DNA of 64,000 nucleotides from Gossypium raimondii (taxonomy: Eukaryota; Streptophyta; Magnoliopsida; Malvales; Malvaceae): assembly GCF_025698545.1 (NCBI RefSeq), contig NC_068569.1, positions 17,546,001 to 17,610,000 on the forward strand. The letters are read 5' to 3'. Below, in pieces: positions 47,563-60,653 of the stretch. Numbering within the stretch: position 1 is the stretch's first letter; every line of letters begins with the position of its first letter. A model generated the notes under the pieces. It made no database searches. It had not been told where the DNA came from and was given only the letters and a program-made list of their open reading frames with translations. The position numbers and the translations under genes are program-made.

Positions 47563-49827
47563 TGTAAAGCACATATTTTGCCCGGGCCCGAACCAGGATA
47601 ACAAGCCAAAAAATAAAAATTATAGTCCATTACAAATGGCCCAACTGACCCAAAAAAAACAAGGCCCAGATGGCCCAAAATTAAAATAATTTCAGCAAAA
47701 TCAGAAACCTAGAAACCCTAGTGCGCGCATTTTGCTACCCATGTGCCTCCAACAGATTGCAAATGCGAGGTCCGCCACCGCCACCACCTTTGCACCAAAA
47801 CGGCAAATCTTTGCCTCTGTTGACCACAACACCGCAAAATAGAAACCAAACACGCAAGCGGGAGAAGAACAACAAAATAGTAATAAACATATATAAAAAT
47901 GTATTAAAAAAGGCTATAAAAAGCCATTCAAGTGATCAGAATGGGGTTCGGCCTTTTGAAAAGAAAAAGGAAATAAAAAGGTGACTCTTTTGGTGTCCGA
48001 ATCTCTTCTCTTTTTATTTTATTTTATTTTGTTTATTTTTTATCTTCTACACTAAATAACAAACGAAAAACCAAAAAAACCTTACCTGCGCCGCGCCGGA
48101 GAAGAGAAGACGAGCGGTTTCCACTTGTTCTTCGGGTCTTCGACTCCTTTTTCGAGGATTTGGCCCTAGATCCGTACCCTAGGGACGCTAGGCTTTAAAA
48201 AGGGACCGAAAAGATCGAATTTTGGACCTCCGGCCGCCACACACGGTGGCTCTACGGCGGAGACTCATTGAAGCCTTGGTAAGCCATCTCCAAATCGAAC
48301 TGAGAAAAGGAAAAAAGAGAGAGTTTTCTCTTTGTTTTTCAACAAAATGATGAACAGTTTTATTTTTAGCCCTTTTTTTATATTTATATTAAACACAAAA
48401 CGGCGCCGTTTTGGAGAGGGGATCCGCGCGTCGACCCGACCCGACCCCGAGGATCCGCGTGTTTTTAGTTTTTGGGCTATTTGCGCGTGTAGTCCCCATG
48501 ATTTTGTATCGTGTTACAATTTGATCCTTTTTCGTTATTTTCTCTTATTTTTAATTTAGCCCCTGCAATTTTATTTTTGTTTCGACTTGGCCCGTTTCAA
48601 CGCTGCGTTTTGGGTCTGTGGTTTATTTGCTGTTTCGGTCCTTCCATTTTTACGCACGTTGCAATAATATCCTTTTCGTTTTCCTTTATTTCGAATTGGT
48701 CTTATATGTTTTATTTCATTTCGATTTAATCCTTTTTTTAGTATCTGTTATTATTTAGTCAATTTTTGTTAACTTTATTATTTTAATGTTATTATTTATT
48801 ATTATTATTATTATTATTATAATATTTTCATTAATAATTATTATGTAATATTAAATATATGTGCCATGTTATATTATCATTATTATATAAGTGTTTATAC
48901 ATTACATATATTTTATCTAATATATAAATATTTTTATATATATGCATATTTACGTACGTATACCTATATACCTTTTTCCTCATGAATATATGTATACATA
49001 CTTATATATGTATTTTACTTAATAATTTTAAAATACACATATGTACTTACATTTTTATATGTTATAATTTTCATATAATTTTTTTTATTTTTATGTTCAT
49101 TTATGTATTTGTTTATATGTTCATTTTATGCTTTAGTTTATTTATTTATTTATTTGCTATGGAATGTATGATTGATTTATTATTCTTTTGTTCGTTTTTT
49201 TATTTACATAATCATGTTTATTATTCCATCATGCACATAAATACCATATTTCAAAAAAGGAAAATATTTCAAAATAAGGCAATGTTTTGCGTTTGGGAAT
49301 TCGAGAAAACATGTCCTAATGTGTTGGGTGTCGATTTTTCTCGTTCAACCAAATAGTTAAATATCCCTCCAAAAATTTCAAAATAAGGCAATGTTTTACG
49401 TTTGGAAATTCGAGGAACGTGCCCTAAGGTGCTGGGTTTCGATGTCTCGTTTAACCAAATTGCCAAATATCCTCTTGAATTTTAATCCCTCCCATTCGAA
49501 GTTTCTTTTAAGGATTATATTTTGAAATTCTTTAAAGTTTTCAGTTTTTCGACACTAAGACATTAAATAATCAACTAGGTACCAATTTTGGGCGTATCGA
49601 GGGTGCTAATCCTTCCTCGTGCGTAACCGACTCCCGAACCCGTTTTTCTGAATTTCGTGGACCAAACTTGTTGTTTTAATAAAATCAAATCGTTTATTAA
49701 AAACAACCACTTTTCGAGGTGATCCGATCACACCTCATAAAAAAGGATCGGTGGCGACTCCCATTTTCGTTTTCATTTTCCAAAACCCAAGTCGACCCTG
49801 TTTTCCATCCAAAAAATGGTGTCAACA
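47563..49827 (+). repeat. 3' LTR
   Basis: TGTAAAGCACATATTTTGCC ... AAAATGGTGTCAACA, the partner of 38104-40345. It keeps CGGCGCCGTTTTGG (about 48398), which the 5' LTR has lost. Confidence 0.9.
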
Positions 49828-49832
49828 ATACA

Positions 49833-52791
49833 CATACCTATCCTACTTAAGAAACTTCTAGTAGACACAATACCATGCATGCACTCCTAAAAAAATAGCT
49901 CGATTTAGTTGGGACATTAAGTTTCCAAGCACTTCCAATCACCTTTTTTTTAATGTTTGTAGGGTTAAGACCTTTTTAATGTTTGTAGGGTTAAGAACTC
50001 AACATCATTGGAAAAATTCTAGCATATAGAATCCTTGTTACACGTGCAACAAGTGATAGGTGTACTGATGATTTTTCCAATATATTCATTTGGAAGATCC
50101 ATAGAGATAATTATGGACCCACTCTCTTCCCATCTTTGTTTGAGTTTCCTGAATGTCAGCCTTTCATCCTCCTTACTCAAGGGACCATCAAAGAGTTGTC
50201 GAAGGGGTCCCTCACCTGTCTAATTGTTAGTCCAAACATTAATATTGTTGCCATTACCAACTTGTCATATCAGACATTTCTCAAGAAAAGAGACTAATTT
50301 TTCTAAGAGCCTTCCACGTTAATGACATATTACATGGAGGCTTACAAGGGTCTCTTCCATCAAGATACTTAGAGAGTAACATACGAGCCCAAAGATTATT
50401 GGGTTCCTTAATGATCCACCAATCCAGTTTAATCAAATGAGCCTGCTTTATTTTTTAGTGTTAGGCAACTCAAGTCCACTAACTTCCTTTGGTTGTGTCA
50501 CTTTTCCCCTTGAAGGAGATCGACTTTTTTTTTTGTTTCAGAGTCAGCCCACAAAAAGTCCCTACTAACTTTATCAAGAGCATTACAAGCACTAGTAGGT
50601 AAGGCACGACATTGAATGTAATAACTTGGAATAGCTATAATAGTAGATTGGGCTAAAATGAGTCTACCAATTCTCAATAGGCAATTGCTTTTCCAAGTAT
50701 CGAGCTTGTTATTGACATGTTCAACAATGAAGTTGTAATCAGTTCGTTTAATTCTACAATTGAGAATTGGGAAACCCAGGTACTTTTCTAAATCATTTGT
50801 TTTTTTGAAGCCCATACCATCAATGGTTCTCTTCTATTATCTCTCATTTGTGTTTTTTCGAAACCAACATTTTAGATTTTAAGAGACTTACTTTTTGGCC
50901 CTATTCTTGGGAAAAGTCCTCAATTACTTATTTTATAGCATCTATGGTACTTTTCACAGTTTGGCAAACAAAATTACATCATCTACAAAGAAAATATGTG
51001 TAACTTTTGGACCCTGTCTTAAAGTATTAACTCATTTCCATTTTTTAGCTTCTATAGCATAGTTAATACGAAGATTAAGGTATTGCATGCAGAGGATGAA
51101 AATATACGAAGATAGAAGGTCTCTTTGTTTGGTCCATCTAGAGGGTTCAAATCTTTCCAACTTACCTTCATTAACAAGGACCATCATCAAAGAAGTGGAA
51201 ACGCAACTGAAAATCAGCTTAATCCATTTCTCAGGGAAATTAAAGGATATCAATACCTTCTTGATAAAGTCCCATTCCAGCCTATCATATACCTTCTCCA
51301 TAACCAATTTAACAATCATGGAACCCACTTTTCCTTTCAGTCGTTGGAAACAATTTGCCACCTCTTAAACAAAAATCGCATTGTCAGACATTTTTCTACC
51401 TTTAATAAAGCTTATTTGAATGGAAAAAACCATCTTATCCATGAACGGTCTTAACCTTTGGACAAGGATCTTGGTAATTGTCTTATAAGAGGTGCTGCAA
51501 ATACTTATACGATGATAGTGTTGAATGCTGATGGGGGCACTCGATTTAGGGATTAATGCTATTAGTGTGTCATTGATCTGATGAGGGACCTTACCAGATT
51601 TGAAAGCCTCCATGATTAGCTCACACACTCTATTTCATAGAATCCCAACATTTTTGGAACAAAATTGGATGAAAACCATTAAGGTCGAGAGCTTCAAAAT
51701 GGTTAAAATAGAACATAGTCTTCGTGATTTCCTCCTCAAGTAGAAGAAGGTTAAACCTCTATTTTCCTCTTCAGATAAAGAACTCTAATGCAAGGGAATA
51801 GGGTCGACTATTCTTTATATCATAACTCTAGAATTCGAGAAGAAGTCCTTGAAGAATTCTTTAACAATAGGTTCAAGGGTTATTCATCTAGTAACCCACT
51901 TCCCTTAGTTATTATTTATAACCCTTAAGACAATTATAGCTTCTTCTTTTCATGGTTGTAAGGTGAAAAATTGTGTTTCTATCCCCTTCGATAATCTAAT
52001 TCACATGAGATTTCATCACCCATAAGTTCTTTTATTTCTTCAAAACATCTTAGCACTCGTTGGTAAGAATCCGGTGGATATTTATGAGAAAATCATTGAG
52101 GTCCCTCTTGAGTGCCCTCTTAATCCCTCTTAACCTTGCAATCAACTCTTTTTTTTTCTTAAACACATTTCCAATAGTAGAGCGGTTCCAACTATTAAAG
52201 GCATTAGCAAGAGCATGAATAACTATAAGAAACAGATCATTAGAACAATTGTAGACTGAGTTAACAATATGATCAAAATCAGGATAGTCAAGCCACATTT
52301 TTTGAAATCTGAAAGGTTTGCTACTAGATCTTGAAGATTCAAGGAATAAATATAACATAATCGACCTATGGTCTAATTTTGTTCTAGTAGTATGGAGGGT
52401 CGTAACATCCTTATATAGTAATCTCTAAGTTGTGTTAGCGAAGACGAGGTCAATCTGCTCTTGAATTAGTTGACTAGCAGATATGATATTTGACCAAGTG
52501 AATTGATGCCCTTTAAAAATTAAGTCCATCATGTCACAATAGTTAAGGTAATCATGAAACTCTTTGATATAGAGGTAGGAAACGATCGCCCACCTTTCTT
52601 ACCGTTACTCGATAAAACTTCATTAAAATCACCCGCCATTAGCCATGGAAAATGATGATTTTGAGCAACCATTTTCAAGTTCTTCCAAAACAAACGTCTA
52701 AATCTAAATTTAGGGTTTCGATAAATAGCTTAAAGTAACCAAATTGTGTTAAAAGGTTGTACATTAACAAGAGTATGAATATCTTATTTTG
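49833..52791 (-). pseudogene. LINE piece: endonuclease 3' part and reverse transcriptase
   Basis: Reading from the right on the minus strand: DIHTLVNVQPFNTIW and WLMAGDFNEVL (52617-52650), the endonuclease catalytic GDFN motif; RFQKMWLDYPDFDHIV (about 52300); CELIMEAFKSGKVPHQINDT then IALIPKSS (51628-51540); EKVYDRLEWDFIKKVLISFN (about 51290); and FVDDVILFA at about 50963-50999, the YxDD-type polymerase box. IKRTDYNFIVEHVNNKLDTW and ALDKVSRDFLWAD (50815-50530) and a tail to 49833 complete the thumb and connection region. Many stops and frameshifts show that it is inactive. Confidence 0.85.
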
Positions 52792-54409
52792 TGTTACACA
52801 ACTCATCATTTTGTCACTAGATCGAATCGCCAAAGCAACCAAATGCCACATTGAATACTAATTGTGTTTGAGTCCTTCTAATATAATTTCCACTAGATCA
52901 AATTGCCAAATCAACCAATTGTTTCGGTTTATCCAATGATGCACTATGCGAGCTAATATAATTGTTTCGATTTGTCCAAGAATGCACCTTATGTGTCAAT
53001 ATAATTGCTTCGATTTATCTGATGATGCACTATGTGTGTCAGTATAATTACTCTGGTTTGTCCAATGATACACCTTATGTGTCAGTATAATTGCTTTGGC
53101 TTGCTCGATAATGCACAATGTGTGCCAATAGCTTTTTTTTTGGTATATCTGATGAGGCACTATGGTGCCAGATTAAAATCCAGGTTGTCTATTCCATGTA
53201 TTGGACTTGAAATTCGAGTCATGTTAATGAGGAATATACATTTTAAATTAGTTAATTAATATTTGAAAATGAATTCGACATTATAAAATTGTATTACAAG
53301 TACATATTTGCGATATATATTTATTGATAGCATGTGAAAGATCATGCGAACCACTTGAACAATTCTTAGGGCTGATATGGAATAATAATGGTAGATTTGA
53401 ATTTAGTTCCAAAATGATATACATACTTGATTGAATGTAATAGAGTGAAAAGTAATGTGAATGTTAAGTACATTGGTATGATATGTTAATTAGTGTTAAT
53501 TGATGTAGTATATTTAGTTGGTTCTTTTGGCATAAATAATGTATCTTGTAGCATATGTATAGTGTTATATGTATTGAAGAATGACATAAGTTATATGTGA
53601 ATTAGTTTGTATTGAATTGGAATTGATTGTATGCATTTGATTTGAAATTTATATTAATTTAAATTGAATCATGGAAATACCACTAAGATTTATTACTCAG
53701 CGTACGATTTTTTTTCTCCGTATACAGATTCAGATATTTTTTGAAGCCCAAGGACTCGAAGTTAGCATGCAAACTATTGTTTCTAACTCAACAAATTTTG
53801 TAAAGTACCATTTCGATTGTAAATGTCTTGTACATATGGTTTAAGTCGGTTTTGTATCGAAAATGGTCAAATTTAGAACTTAGTTACTTAACGTCACTTT
53901 GAAGTATCAATTTGGTATGTTTTGCCTCATATACTGTTGAAATATTGTTTTTTTGGTTGTGAATGTGATGTTATACGTTATTATAGGTATTTTAAACTTG
54001 GTTCAAACTGATCATTTTCGGAAATAGTGAGTCACATTACAACGATGTACTCTTAACATTGCGATGAGGTGTAACCAAAGAATCATGTCATGACGACGTT
54101 CATTTGAGGTCATGACAAGCGCAAGATAGAGAGTTGTGTCGCAATGAGAAACCTCCTACGTCGCGATGCCAACAAAAAATTTTAAAATCTTTACAATTTA
54201 GTCATTTTTTTAACTCGGGTTAGCAAAAGAGCTTTTGTAAGCTCGTATAATACCCAAAAATGATTATGTATCATTTATATACTTGTTTTACTTATAATTA
54301 AATGTTTAATATTGTCAATCGAATTGTGATTTGATCATAGTTGCTCCAGCAACGAATGTGACACATTATAGTTTGAACCAGACGATCGGGTCAAGTATGG
54401 GGTGTTACA
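52792..54409 (+). mobile_element. Truncated LTR of the 13.5-22 kb family
   Basis: Its right end ATCGGGTCAAGTATGGGGTG TTACA matches the tail of the LTR at 18001-20751 (CTCGGGTAAGGGGTGTTACA). The left end at TGTTACACAACTC does not match the family head, and no duplication is seen (TTTTG against CACTT), so the head and some flanking LINE DNA were lost. No coding sequence. Confidence 0.6.
52900..53170. repeat. About six tandem repeats of about 45-50 bp
   Basis: Units read TATAATTGCTTCGATTTGTC, CAATGATGCACTATGT, GTGTCAG with variations. They lie about 1.24 kb from the tail end of this LTR, the same slot as the different tandem repeats in the two other family members. Confidence 0.85.
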
Positions 54410-55840
54410 CACTTTTCTCCCCCGTCGACTCTTCGACATCTCGTTTTGTCTTGCTCGAAACATGTCCCTTGAACCACCGTTTTCCCTCCAAAGGATCATT
54501 CGACCTCTCCTTCTCTGATGACCCTTCCTTATCTTTAGGATTTTTCAATAATTTTTCTTTGAAAATCTCTCTGTTGCTTTTCTCGTTTCCAATCAACAAG
54601 GTCTTTTCTACTGCAAGAAAATTTTTATTAGTCTCAAACAGAGGGTTTTTCAAAATAGTAGCGTCCGAATTCCAAGAAAGATGAACATCAATGTCTTTCT
54701 ATTTATGCTCACTTTTACCATTTGCCAAAATTTTCATATTAGAGGAAAGATTTGTTGTAGAAGCAAAACCAAGGGGTCAGTTCTTTTTCCCCAAATTCTT
54801 ATGACTAACATTGACTTTTTTAGTCGATGTCTTTTTCTCTTTTTGAACTCAATTTCTCATTATTCTTTTAAGTGTCCGAACCTAGGGCAGAGTGTGGCTT
54901 TTTTCATCATGTGTCAGTATGCATTGAATTTTTCTTTTACTTTTTGACTTAGCTTTGACAACTTTTTTCTCTTTTAAGGTTTGAAGCTTTTGTGTACAAG
55001 TATCCAATTTGTGACCTACCAAGCCACATCGAAAACACAACGCATCAATTCCCTCGTAAGTGATGTATTGCTTCCTTCCTTCCATCATGAATGATTTTCT
55101 CAATGGTTTGTTCATATTAACTTGCATGCATAATATAGTGATCTTACCCCTCTCACTTGACATGGTAAAGTTGTCGATCCACAATAGACCCCCCAAACTC
55201 CTACCGATCTTTGTGAGAATATTTGGATCATAGTATTCAATGAGAAGTTCAGGTACCCTCATCCACTTTGCAACAAAGTCAAACGACACCTCTGAGGCTC
55301 TAAAGTTTGGAGCCCATTTTCGCATAGCAAGGAGTCTTTATTCGATGACCCAAAGACATCCATTGATAACTTGTTTGTAATCCTAATCATTCACAAGTTT
55401 AGCAAGGAAAAAATCATAGCCCAAATCAATCAACTCTAGATCCCATTTAGGCTTCTATAATTGTCTCAACTTGAATATAAGGTATTGGTACCCGGTGGTT
55501 TTCCCAAACATTTTAACAATTAGCGTATTTCTCCACCGACTGCGGATGAGTTTCCATTCCTCTTTGGAACAAATGATATGAATTACACCTTCTTCATCAG
55601 CTATGTCATTATTTGGTATGGGTTCATTCCCTTTAGAATCCATTTCAATAAATTCCTCTTCATCTTCTAAAAGTTGCGAGTCATGTTTATCAATGGTTTC
55701 TCCCAACAGTGTGTCCTTATAAGAGACCAACTTTCTACTAGAACCGTCACCCACAATGGACCTTATAATCTCGAACTTATTCACTTTCCTAGTGCTCTAG
55801 AGTAGTTCCTCTTTTTCTTCTGTGCTCAAAACATTTTCCA
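54410..55840 (-). pseudogene. LINE piece: ORF1-like N-terminal region with zinc knuckle
   Basis: Minus-strand frames: a start near 55840 (MENVLSTEEKEELL), then NKFEIIRSIVGDGSSRKLVS, EEWKLIRSRWRNTLIVKMFG (about 55540), MRKWAPNFRASEVSFDFVAK through PELLIEYYDPNILTKIGRSL (DUF4283-like RNA-binding domain), and YEGIDALCFRCGLVGHKLDT (CCHC zinc knuckle, about 55050). A lysine/serine-rich linker (54653-54410) follows and is cut by the LTR at 54409. The protein would bind the LINE RNA. Stops at several points disable it. Confidence 0.8.
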
Positions 55841-57900
55841 TTTTTTCCTGTTATCAAATTATAATCATGTGAACTTAAACTAACTTCATTCTCGATTCAA
55901 AATAATACAATATTTAGAATTTTTTTATTTAAATAAAGATATTCATGAACTAGAATAGACGAAATCAAATTAAATTTGAATGGATTAGTTACAATAATAT
56001 ATATGTTTTTTAAATTTTATTTGATTTAAAAATTTTAATCTTGAATGTTCTTTCAAAATTGTCTAGATTTATGAATAAATAGTTTGTTTTAAAAATTATT
56101 AAATGCATTTTTAAAATTGTTAATAAAATCTTGAATATTGATACTTGTATTTAATTTTTAGTAAATCTTAAATTATGTTTAATATTTAGAGTATAATTAT
56201 AAATAATCAATATTTAAAAAAGGTTTGTTGCAAATTCTCCAATTTCAACGAAATTGATGAATGACTTTGCTTTTTTCTATGCATGAAAAAGTTGTAATCA
56301 AAGTGGTGGAAGTGGAATCAATGCCATTCAAGCCAAATTTCATTTGGGTTAGAAGAAGTTCACACAAACATAAGCATTGGCTATTGAACCTTTATTCATT
56401 AATAAAGCTACATCTCTGATATGTTTAAGTCTCGGTGGGGGAGATCTTATCATCTTCTGTTGGGATAATCATTACTATTATTTTTTAAAATATCAATTAT
56501 ACATAGAGATGGTAAAATTGCAATTAAATTAAAATATAATTATATAATATTTAATTAGGAGTATTATTCTAACATTTTAAATGAATTAATCATTTATTTT
56601 ATTGTATTTCTGTTAAGAAAATGAGATGGCCATTATCATACAAACACAAAGACTCATGAGTTCAATATTTTAATTATTTGCGATTCTATTTCATTAATAT
56701 TATTTTAGTTTTTTTATTTTTAGAACATAAATTTATATTGAATTATTATTATTTATTTCCAAGGCTTAATCTAGATTCATTTACATTATTTTAATTTATA
56801 ATCAATTCATAAATTAATAAAAAACTACACACATAAATGATGATAATGTATGTATTAAAATCATGGATAAATTATAATTAATGTTAAAAACAGGATATAT
56901 TTATGTTTTCCCTCAAAGTTTTTCAAAATTTTTAATTTGATTTATTTTATAAATTTTAATGATAAATTTAGTAATAATTTTTGTTTAGTTTGGGTAAAGT
57001 AATACGTAGCATTTAAATATTAATTTGATAAAATAAAATTTAATAATTCCAATATCTAAATCTAAATAGTATTTAAATTTTAATTAAGTAAAATAATTTT
57101 AAATAATTATAATATCTAATACAAATTGAGCATTTCACTTATTTTATTTTTTAAAATTTTAGTGATAAAATTACCCAAATTTTAAAATACGTCATTCAAA
57201 GTAGATCCGCATGTATATTTTATATAAATATTCGCCCGCTTATCAATAATTTTAGCTTCGCTCATGCTCATAATCCCTTTAAATTCTTAAATAGAAAAAA
57301 AAAAAGTTCTTGAGCATGCTTCAACCAACATTTTTCTAGTTGTTACAATAAGTGCCAAATGAATTAAGGTTCAATCATCACATGTTTTTTATTAACTCGA
57401 GTTTAATGTAAGCATTTTATGCAATCCTCATTAAAAATAATATTTAATAATTTTAAGAGTCGAATAGTAATATTAAAAATTATTTCACTAAACAGTAACA
57501 TATTTTCTAAAAGAGCCCTGCAAACCCATCTTCTTTTTACAATTATATATACAAATTTGGACATTAGATCTTCAAATCATTTTAAAGAAAAAAAGAAAAA
57601 AAGAAAGCCTAAGTGGGATGTTATTTCTAGAAAAATCACATGTAATAAAAGTTGAATTGTCATCATAAAGGAGTTTGGCACAAAAAGGAACAAATATTGA
57701 TTCATTGATCCAATTCACAATTATAAAGGAAAGTGAAGGCAAAAACCTTCAAAACCGAAATTGATGGATGCTTCTCCTAGCACTATAAAATGTCTCCTTA
57801 TTAAAAGCTAATATCCTATAATAATAACAATATGGAGGACCACTTAAATCATGTATTTTATCCTTGCTAAATATTTTACATGATTTTGTGTTTCCTTCTT
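55841..57900. other. Very AT-rich intergenic region
   Basis: No gene or defined repeat. Composition is extreme AT with many ATTTAAAT-type runs. A TATA-like ACTATAAAATGTCTCC occurs at 57781, but no coding region follows it. Confidence 0.4.
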
Positions 57901-59530
57901 TTAATCAAACTCTTACTTCTTGTCAGTGCTTGTCTTGTATTTTTCGTAAATATTTCACAAGGCAGTTTGATTTTTATTATTTAACTTATTGTCAAGTTGT
58001 TTAGACTCTACAAGTAAGTTGTGGATGTGACAAATGTCATATTTATTTATATAATTAATTTTTTTACTATATGCTATAATACACTTGTCAAACCTTCAAT
58101 CCACTTGTAATGTCTAAAAATTTTCACTAACAATATATCAAATAAATTTTTTTTTCAGTCATATCTTTTACTATTTTTTCAAGTGGATTGTACCATTCAT
58201 GCTGTGTCTCGAGATATTATGCTCTAATAATTATATTTTTACCTCAATGTTTCCAAATATCTTTCCTATATCTCGAGACAAAGACTTACAGACTACATTA
58301 AATACGAAAAGTTAATGCTCCCAATGGTTAGAAATTCCCTTCAACGACTCCAAATGACCCAAAATCAATAAAAATATATAAATATGGATCAATGACACTC
58401 AAATAAAGACAAAAATTCAATCATTTCACATTGTTATTCTTATTTTCGCTTGTAAACACTTGTGGGTTTAACTACTATTTATTCTTTCAAGTGTTGTTTT
58501 GTAACTGCAATAGTTTTATCATTCTACACCTACCTTCTAGACGTGCTTATTCATTCTCCATTGTACTTTTCAAAGTTGTGAGAGATTACTTGAGGTTTTA
58601 AGTAGAAGTCTTAAGGGTAAGTGGCTCTATCTTATCTAATTGAAAACATAGTGTTGTAAAGGTTAAATCTTGTCCTTAAAAGGTTTCAAATTAGTGAACA
58701 TGGAAAATCCTTAGTGTAGTAAGCTAAAGCAGCGAACACAGGTAATTAAGTCAAACTACTCTGAATCTTTTGTGTCATTTTTCTTAATCTTATTGTTTTA
58801 AATTTTTTAAACACCAATTCACCTCTTCTTATTGTTCATTCATCATGACAGTTTGAAACTAACATCATGATGTTTGCTGCTCTTGTTGATGGATCGGTAA
58901 ATTATTTAAAGCAATGTATCTATGTGTTGCTCCCTTTAGATTTTTGTGAGGGATCATATGTGTTGCAGCTGCCCATGTTACAGGGGGAGTTTTACTTGTT
59001 GTATGGAGCTTGTTAGAGGTAGATATGTTGAGGGGGGATTTGCGATTTATTTTATGTGCTTGACACTTGGTTATGATTTACTTATTTGAATTATAAAATT
59101 ATGGTGCCTTGCATACAAGTATTGTTACTACGTGTTTTGCTGCCACAAAAGGGAGGGATTGTTGGTACACAACCTGCGGTGTAGCATAATGTGTTGGAAC
59201 TAATGTTGGCATTTCTTTTACTGCACCTTCAGACATATTGTATTGTATATGATTGACAATTTTTTATTACAAATATACTTCGTTTTTATTTAGATATTAT
59301 TCAGATAAATTAAAAGAAAAGCTTTTTGTACTTCATAAATCAAATAAGCAAGCAGTTGAGAATAATAAGGGTATATTGTGATAATTATCTTAGGTGATAA
59401 TTACCTTAGGGTTTTTAGTTACCTTTCCCAATAATATTGGTTTAAAGTTCGAACTCGTGTTTTTCCATTGAGAATGCAATATATGCCTTACTACTACACC
59501 TAACAATTGTTAGTTGTAAGGAATATTTTA
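57900..59530 (+). mobile_element. Decayed copia-like LTR retrotransposon remnant
   Basis: Several pieces point to one dead element. Palindromes CAATCCACTTG/CAAGTGGATTG (58097, 58180) and TGTCTCGAGATAT/ATATCTCGAGACA (58207, 58272) are followed by AACACCAATTCACCTCTTCT near 58812, a phrase like the end of a SIRE-type LTR. TTACAGGGGGAGTTT is at 58978. AAAAGGGAGGGAT directly before TGTTGGTACACAACC at 59160 looks like a polypurine tract and 3' LTR start. The LTR may run to about 59515. No coding domain survives. Confidence 0.45.
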
Positions 59531-59611
59531 TGTACTTTGTATTTTTCACCTTTGAATAATTTATTGTACCTTCATAGGAAATGTGATTGGGGGAGAGTCA
59601 TACTAAGAGTG

Positions 59612-60145
59612 TGTTTGGTTGGGTGAAAAAGTGGAAGGATGAAAGGAGGGAATGAAAAAGTGAAAAGAAAACAAAAATTAAGTGTACTTAATAATGAAGA
59701 AAAGTGAGAGGAAAGAAAATAAGAGAAACGATTATTTTTCATTCTAATACATAAAAACTAATATTTTCAAATTGTAATGATGAAAGTACCGTCAAAAAAT
59801 AACTCTTAATTTAAAGAAAATAAATGTAATTATCTAAAAATGTTTCAAAATGAATGCATATGTTTGTTGACTGAGAGGTTTCAAAAGATAATTAATAAAT
59901 TAAACCGAAAACACCGAATGTGTGCATGTATTTTGAAACATTTTTTAGATAATTATGTTTATTTTCTTTAAATTAAGAGTTACTTTTAACTTCATGAATC
60001 ATTTATTTTAGTATTTTCACATGTAATTATTTTATTGGTTTATCTAAACAATAAATTGCATCTCATTAAAAATATTCCACATTATTCCATTAACTTTTTA
60101 ACGGTACTTTCATCAAATCTGTTTTAAAAAAAACAATTTGAAAAA
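59612..60145. mobile_element. Palindromic MITE-like element
   Basis: Nested inverted repeats: 59765-59800 (TCAAATTG, ATGATGAAAGTACCGT) pairs with 60100-60145, and 59803-59860 (AACTCTTAATTTAAAGAAAA and ATTATCTAAAAATGTTTC) pairs with 59928-59985. The left part begins GTGTGTTTGGTTGGGTG, like the end of a hAT or Tourist MITE, but its partner end was not found. Noncoding. Confidence 0.5.
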
Positions 60146-60653
60146 GAATAAAGGTTGATGGCTAAAAAAAACTCAAAAACACAACTAGGACCATTTTGAC
60201 AAAACATGTAAAAGTTAGTGACCAAATATATCATTAAACCTTAAAAACATTGGATGTAACTAAATTTATTGGCTCAACTTAGAATCATTTCTTCGATTTT
60301 TTCAATAGTTTTTTTTTTTTAATTATTCGAAATGATTCAGCGATTGTTGTGTTTTTGCACTACAAATCAAGATTTGTTTTTATTTGTTGATTTCTTTAGG
60401 ACATTTCCTTTTCCCATGATCTCTAGAAAGGTACATTGAAGGATGGCATTGTATGTTGTGCTCTTTCTTTGGCCACAACTTCTAGTGGAGCCAATTGAGT
60501 GTTAAATCTCATGTATTGTTCTCTGCTACAAGTTGCATAATATTCCAACATAATAGAGTTATGGAGAGAAAATCCTAATAATTAAAAACTGAAAAAACCT
60601 TGATTCTTATTTTAAAACAAAAAAAATTTCATAAGATATTTTAGTATCATTAC

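Larger units (their letters stand above)
38104..49827 (+). mobile_element. Full-length gypsy-like LTR retrotransposon, pol-deleted
   Basis: An 11.7-kb element with LTRs of 2242 and 2265 bp, a primer binding site, decayed gag, a short pol remnant, a minisatellite and a polypurine tract. The flanking bases AAACA and ATACA look like a 5-bp duplication with one change. The gag frames match the plant Ty3/gypsy type and most of pol (reverse transcriptase, RNase H, integrase) is missing, so it must have moved with enzymes from a related copy. It is inserted in the minus-strand LINE. Confidence 0.88.
34640..55840 (-). mobile_element. L1-type LINE, split into four pieces by later LTR insertions
   Basis: Minus-strand order is ORF1-like/zinc-knuckle part (55840-54410), endonuclease and reverse transcriptase (52791-49833), zf-RVT (38098-37868) and RNase H (35354-34640). 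The gaps are filled exactly by three LTR insertions. The LINE pieces sum to about 5.3 kb. All parts are frameshifted. The beginning of the endonuclease is missing next to the 52792-54409 insertion, so a deletion accompanied or followed that insertion. Confidence 0.8.
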
